A stretch of 64,000 nt of DNA, from assembly GCF_027214025.1 (NCBI RefSeq), contig NZ_JAPWHB010000001.1, forward strand, positions 310,001 through 374,000, in the 5' to 3' direction. This DNA comes from Parahoeflea alexandrii (GTDB lineage Bacteria > Pseudomonadota > Alphaproteobacteria > Rhizobiales > Rhizobiaceae). Shown here in pieces: positions 28,701-35,210 of this stretch; within the stretch, counting starts at the first letter, position 1, and the number at the start of each line of letters is the position of its first letter. The position numbers and the translations under genes are program-made. The notes below the pieces were generated by a model. That model had not been told where the DNA came from. It saw only the letters and a list, made by a program, of their open reading frames with translations, and did not search any database.

Positions 28701-29116
28701 GCCCGTACTGCCAGTTCGAAATACTTCTGTCGCGCGAAGCCGTGCCGGCGGCCGGAAGCAGGCTCGTCGTCAGCAAGAGCCTGATCACCGGCCGGGGAAC
28801 GCGCGAGGATGCGGGAACCGACGAGCGACCGGTTCCGGCGGGCGCATTCCTGTCGCTGCGGATCGCCGGTCTTCAGGCGGATACGCCCGTGACCGAATTC
28901 TGGTGCGATCTCTCCCACAAGGCTTGGACCGGCAGTGGCGGGATGGGCGAACCCAATCCCCTGACCTGGCTTTTCAGCGACAGCGACATGATCGCCGACA
29001 GGAGAAATGCCCGTGAAGCCACGAGGGCGGCACAGCTGGCCGGCCTGACGGAAGCGCAGGCCAGGATCGTGTCCATCTCCCCCGCCCTACCTTTGAGGCT
29101 CGACCGGGAGAATTGA
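22706..29116 (+). CDS. Giant protein B, 2136 residues, unknown family
   Basis: ATG 22706 lies nine bases after the stop of giant protein A with GAGG at good distance. The protein is about 230 kDa with no signal peptide, no membrane helix and no recognised catalytic motif. Residues about 1-290 are mixed alpha/beta (FTSFEWQGAEEGG, RVWLLLAFDEAPPTDVIEV). Residues about 290-640 are predominantly helical. The remaining 1500 residues are mixed and beta-rich, with segments such as TWFRHRFTLRSRYEGAYAES and PQIHLLEFESPARPLAYGLP. It lacks the long coiled-coil section of protein A and I saw no extended similarity between the two. Tight coupling suggests equimolar expression and a shared complex. It could be a scaffold or a second subunit of a large assembly. 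No function can be assigned. Confidence 0.83.
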   Translation: MENDQQFLCTVSRQPAGFDAQQNGTFSVFTSFEWQGAEEGGRDAYERFLARQRGFQFRFFEVDLGEDVIEALKAGDPRTLEARPVETTEITVEGQGTADPALVMGWLDKRNDGQGNGFWRTPGMSVVGAVNATDLKASHALSGLRQSMAPVAEMVGLRRRVHPEAVAADSVAAPRVWLLLAFDEAPPTDVIEVTAYAYRVEGGERLLSLTYPNGAEEVHYTVNLWTGAPPAALPRSIVGADGFVALKQSGPEAQALLQHFEERCHGLFWTLPKLQQPEVFKRIGRFETEPAAPPHPNRAAFDIIDIAVAGCISALDPIVLALRMPGLSDSEEPPEGNLLEHLVDAVLVACAKAAEGLEDGNPLQARLEALDGTGVLRILRDTIANNPLCKEGTPSEIVAELRRVLDLASAPDVLSRLVGLHDKSDDEKLAAIAKLYEAFPATGAHHSGIAAALEGALQDLALSLSTESGAEKAAIRLIAGSGTGGVVNALLPEGLADDQRKIVETALNRAWGDFTAFLNGPFNGFEAIRRSNNHLFAWAASLGPNGEGIGEQQALADVIRANGFLATRWGPPAAVPVPAARPTSSSEAFAHLAGSLWHMPNGLRSYLRKALIEGSGREIDEILSETGFRPDLQPRPLPIQIARTANPDDAAAFNHSYSGVCALLRARGEPWRTPNVCGLDIYDPGTDSYRDYTSLPYLGPVTPTANNGISKAFIGYEGRPFTSRVFDETKPQGAETAVADAFAPVYRLDSFDFDPETAPAWAGSPPLAYGVSYQLIEFAVASDGTLPLALQTSANEPWRMQIGEDFPDGVVPGLMPIDISCSRRTAIGRTEFQADEETGTAARIGATFENVMPLAADYPRLALSQHEVRDLFRQSSGEGALRLAHVQDAAAATKTNTKDGEGGNHGEPIGISIANVKAYAAKTLKIGVLSDPRTGPESPAGGAGIPYVEVSIPKGYRSLQIEFSKRTADSAELTVRWDGNTAARIEIPVDEARLYWLRLEIDAGSLSFEAPVLSSGQAAEPPNFPQPPLLLLAQEGHGFRDRFGEAATIQVSHPRMGIEDVERWLANPDLVAAAGLTKTGSLDRFMDALRAARIVAVCDEKIATLLDRLPDLAVSGLLFELLPLDSLEHDFDGSKSVFVPSPDLRDFDPVPRGDDAVGSSLKTLRNLSEAYITAVTVSGTGSDFGLQRSGRNVLVSVPEGAVALLRVRPAINPGLMTEGRFGASPLHAGLGQLAVGRCEHGGTELLLFEGNSLTLETMSPAFEANKTGLIAEAETRLRIIPGVAEANSGASDSHARSYGLYADAPASQASDNLWRLVGRIDVGTQRWVTTGKPIYSWVDPLKIVHAIDPASGAGTRTPIADLSLRPSADPGLAAHYDDLLAFEKEAFHQRGDIDERAPPVRLEPLPARTLLKSVQWDDPTATWFRHRFTLRSRYEGAYAESSKATIKAWQEGADPWLKRAVVLADASRIEPTRPQQRALLPLTKAPADNADPALAAPPILTILQEPPHAVGGLADRIVCGLQTSLGFETFKQQAKDGGDSGKDSVRIRDARKEIGPDPRLKQSLYKTGPDNSDPAAGVALQVEGPIGLTFEPKSADPRYANTAFMLLAADYGDNPLAPLDFEESFLGVKSLRYLHPGWTFHADASERPDLGKQTAWIEFEGAGEIRIGTQTAIAVRHEGRCRKVEIARKLLRRQEAMDAEPILLARVDAFETLALLHAPIAPDSYLLAAFGIPGGASVKGSGNQPILLATIEWSSAGLTASDAATAAGADLRFGIEGKHRIFPCVASRPTFAEWTRTARNFDVASILRSPDDGSPPDRHSATFADIIATGSASGGETALRFLGDDGLPVWLRPSVQASPFAQHVHRHMAAIITERDHALGRPARIFHSIIRADGAEPVLPFDATDLLEPQIHLLEFESPARPLAYGLPAPLDKQFGFYDLDLRSVLTGPDATGEFAWTGILLSGRFPVTTRGISNIRFRLTGSNADNDACEFDLPLAEGPYCQFEILLSREAVPAAGSRLVVSKSLITGRGTREDAGTDERPVPAGAFLSLRIAGLQADTPVTEFWCDLSHKAWTGSGGMGEPNPLTWLFSDSDMIADRRNAREATRAAQLAGLTEAQARIVSISPALPLRLDREN

Positions 29117-29156
29117 TCCGCGGGTTTTCCAGCATTGCCCGAACCAGGAGACAGCA

Positions 29157-29732
29157 ATGGCCAGACTTGAAACCGAGTACCTGAAACAGATGGGGATCGA
29201 TCCGAGAGACTACAAACAGCCCATGACGGTGATCGTGCCACTCTCGGGGAGGAAGGTGAAGTTCGACAACTGGAAGGCAATTACCTACGCCAAGGACTAT
29301 TGCAACCGGAAGACTAACGCCTGCGGGGCCTATTATGACAAGCCCGGCAAGACCGATTGCGCGCATTTCATCGCGCATTGTCTGAGTGCCGGAGGCATCG
29401 ACATCAAGCCGGGTGACGGCAGCACGACCGACTGCCCGACAGGATTGGCAATGCGCAATACCGATCTCGTCGCCGGTTTGAGGGCGCTCACAACGGCTTA
29501 CAACAACGTTCAAGAACTGGGCATCGCGGATGCAATAATTGGCGACATCGGATTCCTCAACAACCTTATCCGACCATCGCACAGCTTCATGATTTGCGAA
29601 CCGGTCGATCTCCGCGATCCCCTGAAGCCGGCAAAGGTTTGGTCCCACACCGCCGCCCGTTGTTGCGACGACATGGGAGCGGAAATCCGGCAGTGGTTCG
29701 CCACGATGTTCCGCATCACCGACGCTGTTTGA
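29157..29732 (+). CDS. Small amidase-like / papain-fold cysteine hydrolase
   Basis: 191 residues, with GGAGACAGCA before the ATG. The pattern resembles the putative amidase domain (Amidase_6 type) of the NlpC/P60-papain superfamily: a YAKDYCNRK helix, the nucleophile motif TDCAHFIAHCLSAGG with Cys68, a GDIGF strand (Gly129-Asp130), His142 in RPSHSFMICEP, and a closing SHTAARCCDD with His164. In that family the Cys/His pair cleaves amide bonds in peptidoglycan or peptides. There is no signal peptide, so it would need another route to reach the wall or acts on cytoplasmic targets. It is the last gene of the accessory operon, 40 bases after giant protein B. It may be the enzymatic effector of the system or an assembly or processing factor. 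The family match is by motif only. Confidence 0.68.
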   Translation: MARLETEYLKQMGIDPRDYKQPMTVIVPLSGRKVKFDNWKAITYAKDYCNRKTNACGAYYDKPGKTDCAHFIAHCLSAGGIDIKPGDGSTTDCPTGLAMRNTDLVAGLRALTTAYNNVQELGIADAIIGDIGFLNNLIRPSHSFMICEPVDLRDPLKPAKVWSHTAARCCDDMGAEIRQWFATMFRITDAV

Positions 29733-29892
29733 TTGGAGCACCGTTTGCAACGAGTATTCGCTGGCCTCGACCTGCAGCAGCCGTGTGACCGACGGCAGAG
29801 ACATTTACCGCCATTTGCGAATCACCGGCATTGAGGTCACGGCGGCGGCAATAGCCAAGGCTGCGCGGAAGCTGGATCAGCGGGCGACCTGA
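29731..29892 (+). pseudogene. Possible gene remnant or very short ORF
   Basis: One frame overlapping the amidase stop by two bases reads as protein-like sequence for 53 codons and ends at TGA 29890-29892. The translation includes GRDIYRHLRITGIEVTAAAI followed by AKAARKLDQRAT, an amphipathic pattern unlike random high-GC translation. No ATG opens it; an in-frame GTG near 29785 would give only about 35 residues. It could be a decayed 3' end of a gene at the border of the accessory block, or chance. Confidence 0.28.
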
Positions 29893-30053
29893 AGGCTTCT
29901 CGTTCCCCACGAGGCCGCCGGAACGGTTTCCCGCAACGTCCGGAACATAACCCTCTGAATTTCAGACCTAAACTCCCGCCCATTGGCATTGTATACGCAA
30001 CATTTGCAGCCATGCCGGGCGTTCCGTTCCCGTTTCTGGTTCGCGCCTCCAAT

Positions 30054-30068
30054 GTTCTTTCATTGTTT
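30054..30068. promoter_or_regulatory. Secondary imperfect SOS box (GTTC-N7-GTTT)
   Basis: GTTC, seven bases, then GTTT: one mismatch from the alphaproteobacterial direct-repeat LexA box GTTC-N7-GTTC. It sits 14 bases upstream of the perfect box and in the opposite orientation, so it may be a weak second site. Confidence 0.4.
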
Positions 30069-30082
30069 CTTTACCTCTTGCG

Positions 30083-30097
30083 GAACACATATGGAAC
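30083..30097. promoter_or_regulatory. lexA: SOS box, LexA operator (GAAC-N7-GAAC)
   Basis: Perfect direct repeat GAAC-ACATATG-GAAC, the form bound by alphaproteobacterial LexA. It lies 65 bases before the lexA ATG and predicts LexA autorepression. Confidence 0.85.
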
Positions 30098-30162
30098 ATG
30101 ATACCTGAGTTCTGGTTTTGTTTCATTCCGGCCATCGAGCCGGCTGCCGGGGTCCTTCGCCA

Positions 30163-30879
30163 ATGTTGACGCGCAAACAGCACGAACTTCTCCTCTTCAT
30201 CAATGAACGGATGAAGGAAAGCGGCATCCCGCCGTCCTTCGACGAGATGAAAGACGCGCTCGACCTGGCGTCCAAATCCGGTATTCACCGACTGATCATG
30301 GCGCTCGAGGAGCGCGGCTTCATTCGCCGGCTGCCGAACCGGGCGCGGGCACTCGAGGTGATCAAGCTGCCCGACAGTTACCAGGCCGGCCTGCAGCCGC
30401 GGCGAGGGTTTTCGCCGAGCGTGATCGAAGGTAGCCTGGGCAAGCAGCCCGAACCGGTACGGCGCGCGGAGCCCGCGCCCGTCGAACCGTCGCAGGTGGC
30501 CGAAGTGCCGATGATGGGCCGCATTGCCGCGGGCGTGCCGATCTCGGCGATCCAGAACATCACCCACAACATCACCGTGCCTGCGGAAATGATCGGGCCC
30601 GGTGACCATTACGCGCTCGAGGTCAAGGGCGACTCGATGATCGACGCCGGCATCTTCGATGGCGACACGGTTGTGATCCGCAACATGTCGACGGCCAACC
30701 CCGGCGACATCATTGTTGCGCTGGTCGACGACGAGGAAGCGACGCTGAAGCGGTTTCGCCGCAAGGGCGCCTCGATCGCGCTCGAAGCCGCCAACCCGGC
30801 CTACGAAACCCGCATCTTCGGGCCCGACCGCGTCAAGGTGCAGGGCAAGCTCGTCGGGCTGATCCGCCGCTACCACTGA
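30163..30879 (+). CDS. lexA: SOS response repressor LexA
   Basis: 238 residues from ATG 30163 ([14 protein letters not shown], the standard rhizobial start); 15 upstream in-frame codons are not part of the family. The N-terminal winged helix covers 1-70. The self-cleavage bond is Ala123-Gly124 in GRIAAGVP, with catalytic Ser158 in GDSM and Lys196 in EATLKRF. Cleavage is stimulated by RecA filaments after DNA damage and derepresses repair genes. The linker between the domains is longer than in Escherichia coli LexA, as usual in rhizobia. It is controlled by its own SOS box upstream. It converges with comEC, a common arrangement in the order. Confidence 0.98.
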   Translation: MLTRKQHELLLFINERMKESGIPPSFDEMKDALDLASKSGIHRLIMALEERGFIRRLPNRARALEVIKLPDSYQAGLQPRRGFSPSVIEGSLGKQPEPVRRAEPAPVEPSQVAEVPMMGRIAAGVPISAIQNITHNITVPAEMIGPGDHYALEVKGDSMIDAGIFDGDTVVIRNMSTANPGDIIVALVDDEEATLKRFRRKGASIALEAANPAYETRIFGPDRVKVQGKLVGLIRRYH

Positions 30880-30883
30880 AGCC

Positions 30884-30903
30884 GTGCGTCCTGCTTGACG
30901 CAC
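30884..30903. terminator. Hairpin between convergent lexA and comEC
   Basis: GTGCGTC and GACGCAC separated by six bases, just after the lexA stop. There is no clear U-run, so termination strength is uncertain. It is the only strong inverted repeat found in this 117-base convergent gap. Confidence 0.4.
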
Positions 30904-30996
30904 AAGGCGCGCACTCTATCAATCCGGTATGTATTTCTGCGTCTGGCAACTTCACCTGGGCAAAGGATATGCGGGTGGCATGGGAACCGGCCCGGC

Positions 30997-33348
30997 TCAG
31001 CCAGGCAGGTCGAAGCTGCCGGTGCGCCATTCATAATAACGCTGGATCGTCCAGGGGCGGATGACGTCCTGCAAGGTGGCTTCGATCCGGAATACGGGTC
31101 TTGCCGCATGGCTGGCCCGACCGTATCGCGGGGTCGCGGCTGATCGGTCCTGTCCGCCGACGGTGATGGCCAGGGCCCCCGAGCGGCGCAGGCTTCTCGA
31201 CGTGACGAGTGTGGCGCCGGAGCGGCAGGCGTGGAGATAGACCGGAATCGCGACAATCACCAGATCGGCCCGGTCGCAAGCTGCGCCGATCAGCGCCGCG
31301 TCATTGATGGCGACAATGGCTGCCCCGGCGTGGATGGCGGCACAGACGCCGCGGCCGGCGCAGTGAAAGCGCGAGGGCAGACCCGCAGCAGAGGCAAGCA
31401 ACTGATCGAGTATGCCGGCGTCCGGTTCTATCCCCGTGGCCGTAACCTTCTGCAGTTCCGGCGCGGCAACGGGCGGAAGATGCGGGGCGGCGCGCAGGGC
31501 CGTCCGCCATTGGCTGAACACGAAATCGTTCGGCCGCGCCGCGTTGCTAGCCAATCCTTCGGGTCCGGCCAGGCCCACCAGATCGCCGCTTTCGCTGACG
31601 AGGATATCGGGTGCGGGCGACGCAACCGGCGGCAACGCGCATACGGCGCCGAGCCCGATCAGTGCAAGACCGGCAAGGCGCAACCGGCTTCTCAGGAAGA
31701 CCAGGATGACGAAGCCCGCCCCGGCAAGCACGGTGGTCATCAAGGGGATTTGCCCGACATTGAGATCGCCGCCAAGAGAGTGAACGTAGTTGGCCGTGGC
31801 GATGACGCCCTCCAGCCCCTGCCCCATTACGTAAAGCGGCCAGGCATCCAGCCCGAACGGCATCAGCAACATCGCCAGCAGTCCGGCGGGCATGACGACG
31901 AATGTCACCAGCGGCATTGCCATGAGATTGGCAAGCAGCCCGTTGCCGGCAACCCGGTGGAAATGATGGGCGGAGAACAGCCCGGTAGCGAGCCCGGCCA
32001 CGAGAGAGGTAATCGCCAGGCCAAGCACGGCCTTGGCCGCAACCGCAAGCCAGCGGCGCGGCGCCGATCCGGACAGCCGGACGTCCGGTCCCGCGGATCC
32101 GTGGCGGGCGCGCCGGGCGATCGCGGCATAGGCCGAGATCAGCGCGGCGGTGGCGGCAAAGGACATCTGGAAACCGGGGCCGACAACCGCCGATGGCGAG
32201 ATCAGGATGATGGCAATCGCCGCCAGCGCCACATTGCGCATGGTGAGCGCCGGCCGGTCGGCCAGCACCGCAACCAGCATGATGGCAAGCATCACCCAAG
32301 CGCGCTGGGTGGCGACGCTGCCGCCGGAGATCAGCAAATAAGCGGTGGCGGTCATCAGCGCGCCGATCGCCGCGAATTTCTTCACCGGCAAGGCCTCGAC
32401 CAGGACCGGAAAGGCCGCCAGGCTCTTGCGGATGCCGATGTAGAGGATGCCCGCCGCGAGCGCCATGTGCAGCCCCGAGATCGCAAGGATATGCGCGAGC
32501 CCGGTTGCGCGCAGCGCGTCGACCACCGGCTCGCTGATGCCGCGCCGGTCGGACACCGCGAGAGCCGCGGCGATGCCGCCCGGATCTCCCGGCAACACCT
32601 CCCGGATCCGGGCCGAGATGCGTTCCCTCGTGCTCCGAAGCCCCAGGCGGGCCGAGCGGACCCAACCGTTCGCGGTCTCCGGCCCGCCGGCCTGGACAGG
32701 AGCCCGGTAGAAGAAGCCCTGCGCCCCTATGCCGTCGACAAAGGCGCGGAAGGCAAAATCGTACCCGCCCGGCATGACCGGACCGGAGGGCGAAGACAAT
32801 CGCGCCCGCCCCGAAATCACCGCCCCGACAGGCACCGGCTTGTGGCGGCTTCGGGCCGCCAGACGAACCCGCGATGGCGGGCGCCGGATTTCCGGCTCAG
32901 TGGTGCTGGCCAGCCTGACAAGGTAGCGGACCCTGCCGCCAGGGTCGAATTCCCGCGCCTCGACGGTTCCGGTGATTGTGGTGGTTACGTCTGAATCAAG
33001 CAGAATGGTGCCATTGTGCACCTCGAAACCAGAGGCAAGCGCACCTGCGAGCAGCGCAGCCGCGTAGCTGGCGCTACGTCCGGCGGCGATATGGTGCTCA
33101 CGGGCCAAAACGGCGACAAGCAGCAACACGACCAGTCCAACGGCGAGGACCGCAAGAGGCGGATCGGACGGTGCCATGTAGAAAAGACCGGCGCCGGAGC
33201 CCATGGCCACAGGAAGAAACAGGAATGCGAGCCCCTGCTCCATTTCCGCCGCAGCAGCCGTCGAAAACGCCTGCCGCAGTCGGATCAGGCCTGTGCTCCC
33301 ATCCCGGACCTGCGGCAGCGCGCTCAGGCGCCTTGCGTGCCGCAACAC
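30997..33348 (-). CDS. comEC: ComEC/Rec2-type membrane protein
   Basis: 783 residues in the longest form; ATG at residue 36 (MEQGLAFLFL) is an alternative start. It has N-terminal hydrophobic helices, a DUF4131-type OB-like region (about 115-230), and the competence core with the signature GLAHILAISGLHMALAAG followed by eight or more helices (ISGGSVATQRAWVML). ComEC forms the inner-membrane channel for single-stranded DNA uptake in transformable bacteria. The soluble C-terminus (about 580-783) has no HxHxDH metallo-beta-lactamase motif, so any nuclease activity of that domain is probably lost, as often seen in this order. Convergent with lexA and divergent from gltA. Confidence 0.93.
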   Translation of the reverse strand: MLRHARRLSALPQVRDGSTGLIRLRQAFSTAAAAEMEQGLAFLFLPVAMGSGAGLFYMAPSDPPLAVLAVGLVVLLLVAVLAREHHIAAGRSASYAAALLAGALASGFEVHNGTILLDSDVTTTITGTVEAREFDPGGRVRYLVRLASTTEPEIRRPPSRVRLAARSRHKPVPVGAVISGRARLSSPSGPVMPGGYDFAFRAFVDGIGAQGFFYRAPVQAGGPETANGWVRSARLGLRSTRERISARIREVLPGDPGGIAAALAVSDRRGISEPVVDALRATGLAHILAISGLHMALAAGILYIGIRKSLAAFPVLVEALPVKKFAAIGALMTATAYLLISGGSVATQRAWVMLAIMLVAVLADRPALTMRNVALAAIAIILISPSAVVGPGFQMSFAATAALISAYAAIARRARHGSAGPDVRLSGSAPRRWLAVAAKAVLGLAITSLVAGLATGLFSAHHFHRVAGNGLLANLMAMPLVTFVVMPAGLLAMLLMPFGLDAWPLYVMGQGLEGVIATANYVHSLGGDLNVGQIPLMTTVLAGAGFVILVFLRSRLRLAGLALIGLGAVCALPPVASPAPDILVSESGDLVGLAGPEGLASNAARPNDFVFSQWRTALRAAPHLPPVAAPELQKVTATGIEPDAGILDQLLASAAGLPSRFHCAGRGVCAAIHAGAAIVAINDAALIGAACDRADLVIVAIPVYLHACRSGATLVTSRSLRRSGALAITVGGQDRSAATPRYGRASHAARPVFRIEATLQDVIRPWTIQRYYEWRTGSFDLPG

Positions 33349-33766
33349 GAGCGCACGTCATGGCTGACATGCGTCCGGGCGAGCGGCTTTTCGGCCTCGA
33401 GCGCAACGATTGAATCGGGTTCGAACTGTTTGCGTTTTGCCTGCATCATGCACGCCTCGCCTGCAGTCTGTGAAACTACCACCCAAACGCCCAGTAATGC
33501 CACCATAAATTGCAACAACGCCCTCCCGGCCGCAACCAACCATGAGTCGTTGGCGTGGGGCTGCACCGTGGTGTTTGTCACACAATTCCAAAGCGTTAAC
33601 ATTTGCTAAAAGGCGCAAATGCGGGCCTTTGCACATCCACTCCCCGGCGAACAATTAGCCATCCGCATAGCTTGGCACGGTGCTACAAATCAGATAGCTA
33701 AACCCCTGACGGTCATCCAAGACGTCGGCCGAGCGCCGAACGCCTGCATTTGTGGAAGGACATGCC
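33349..33766. promoter_or_regulatory. Divergent intergenic region between comEC and gltA
   Basis: 418 bases without a convincing gene. It should hold the promoters of both neighbours. An ATTTGC-N8-GCAAAT inverted repeat lies at 33601-33620. GGAAGGA just before 33767 is the gltA ribosome-binding site. A minus-strand open frame here has poor protein character and was not accepted. Confidence 0.5.
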
Positions 33767-35056
33767 ATGGCAGACAAGAACGCAAAAATCATTATGGACG
33801 GCAAAGAGATCGACCTGCCGGTCAAAACCGGCACCATCGGTCCCGACGTCGTCGACATCGGCACGCTTTACAAGAACACCGGAGCCTTTACCTACGATCC
33901 GGGCTTTACCTCCACGGCGTCTTGCGAATCCAAGATCACCTTCATCGATGGCGACGAAGGCATCTTGCTGCATCGCGGCTACCCGATCGACCAGCTGGCC
34001 GAGCACGGCGACTTCCTCGAAGTCTGCTACCTGCTGCTCTACGGCGAACTGCCGACCGCCACGCAGAAGGCTGATTTTGATTACCGCGTCACCCGCCACA
34101 CCATGGTGCACGAGCAGATGAGCCGGTTCTTCACCGGTTTCCGCCGTGACGCGCACCCGATGGCCGTGATGTGCGGCTGCGTCGGCGCGCTGTCGGCGTT
34201 CTATCACGATTCAACCGACATCACCGATCCGCATCAGCGGATGGTCGCCTCGATGCGGATGATCGCCAAGATGCCGACGCTTGCGGCGATGGCCTACAAG
34301 TACCATATCGGCCAGCCCTTCGTGTATCCGACCAACAACCTCGACTATGCCTCGAACTTCCTGCGCATGTGCTTTGCCGTGCCGTGCGAGGAGTATGAGG
34401 TCAATCCGGTGCTGGCGCGGGCCATGGACCGCATCTTCATCCTGCACGCCGATCACGAGCAGAACGCCTCGACATCGACCGTTCGTCTCGCCGGTTCGTC
34501 GGGAGCCAATCCGTTTGCCTGCATCGCGGCCGGCATCGCCTGCCTCTGGGGCCCGGCGCATGGCGGCGCCAACGAAGCCGCGCTCAACATGCTGGCCGAG
34601 ATCGGCACCGTCGACAAGATCCCGGAATATGTGAACCGCGCCAAGGACAAGAACGATCCGTTCCGTCTGATGGGCTTTGGTCACCGGGTCTACAAGAACT
34701 ACGACCCGCGCGCCAAGATCATGCAGAAGACCACGCACGAAGTGCTGGGCGAACTCGGCATCAAGGACGACCCGATGCTCGAAGTGGCGATGGAACTCGA
34801 GCGGATCGCGCTCACCGACAGCTACTTCATCGAGAAGAAGCTGTACCCGAATATCGACTTCTATTCGGGCATCACGCTCAAGGCGCTCGGTTTCCCGACC
34901 ACCATGTTCACCGTGCTGTTTGCACTGGCGCGCACCGTCGGCTGGATTGCCCAGTGGAGCGAAATGATCGAGGATCCGGGCCAGCGCATCGGCCGCCCCC
35001 GCCAGCTCTATGTCGGCGAAGCCGCACGGGACTACGTGCCGGTGTCGAAGCGCTGA
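33767..35056 (+). CDS. gltA: Citrate synthase
   Basis: 429 residues from ATG 33767 ([12 protein letters not shown]), with GGAAGGA six bases upstream; a GTG five codons earlier lacks a site. It is a type II, Gram-negative-like citrate synthase that condenses oxaloacetate and acetyl-CoA in the TCA cycle. Family motifs are intact: [20 protein letters not shown], the active-site His in [10 protein letters not shown], the second His in [15 protein letters not shown], and the Asp region in [10 protein letters not shown]. The N-terminal extension with the small beta domain ([15 protein letters not shown]) is the hallmark of the NADH-sensitive hexameric form. It has its own promoter region and a strong terminator downstream. 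Confidence 0.98.
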   Translation: MADKNAKIIMDGKEIDLPVKTGTIGPDVVDIGTLYKNTGAFTYDPGFTSTASCESKITFIDGDEGILLHRGYPIDQLAEHGDFLEVCYLLLYGELPTATQKADFDYRVTRHTMVHEQMSRFFTGFRRDAHPMAVMCGCVGALSAFYHDSTDITDPHQRMVASMRMIAKMPTLAAMAYKYHIGQPFVYPTNNLDYASNFLRMCFAVPCEEYEVNPVLARAMDRIFILHADHEQNASTSTVRLAGSSGANPFACIAAGIACLWGPAHGGANEAALNMLAEIGTVDKIPEYVNRAKDKNDPFRLMGFGHRVYKNYDPRAKIMQKTTHEVLGELGIKDDPMLEVAMELERIALTDSYFIEKKLYPNIDFYSGITLKALGFPTTMFTVLFALARTVGWIAQWSEMIEDPGQRIGRPRQLYVGEAARDYVPVSKR

Positions 35057-35083
35057 GCGCAACGCCGCTCAGGCCTGACAATA

Positions 35084-35109
35084 AAAAAAGCGCCTTCGGG
35101 CGCTTTTTT
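35084..35109. terminator. Bidirectional Rho-independent terminator between gltA and lpxB
   Basis: Perfect 11-base stem AAAAAAGCGCC / GGCGCTTTTTT with a TTCG loop. T-runs exist on both strands, so it can end gltA and the leftward lpx operon. Confidence 0.95.
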
Positions 35110-35210
35110 GATTCCGGGGACACAAAGATGCTTCCGATGCCGCAACAGCGAGTTGCTTCCGTTCGGGCCGGCGGGCAGATCGAGTTTCGTACAGGCCGGC
35201 GCGGCAGCTC

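Larger units (their letters stand above)
29893..30162 (+). promoter_or_regulatory. lexA upstream region
   Basis: 270 bases between the accessory block and lexA. The left half shows nothing identifiable. The right half carries the two SOS-box candidates listed separately and A/T-rich sequence expected of the lexA promoter. No terminator for the upstream operon was recognised, so read-through into lexA is possible. Confidence 0.55.

Noticed and set aside
14573-29116. Possible Tc/Rhs toxin, RTX adhesin or contractile injection system
   Set aside because: No YD repeats, no GGxGxD repeats, no tail-tube, sheath, baseplate or spike proteins were recognised in or around the giant genes.
8582-30162. 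Accessory block as a phage, plasmid or integrative element
   Set aside because: No integrase, transposase, replication gene, tRNA or obvious direct-repeat attachment site was found at either end, although a degraded border cannot be excluded.
33324-33602. 92-residue minus-strand open frame between comEC and gltA
   Set aside because: It overlaps the comEC start, has no good ribosome-binding site and reads as mixed low-quality sequence with no domain.
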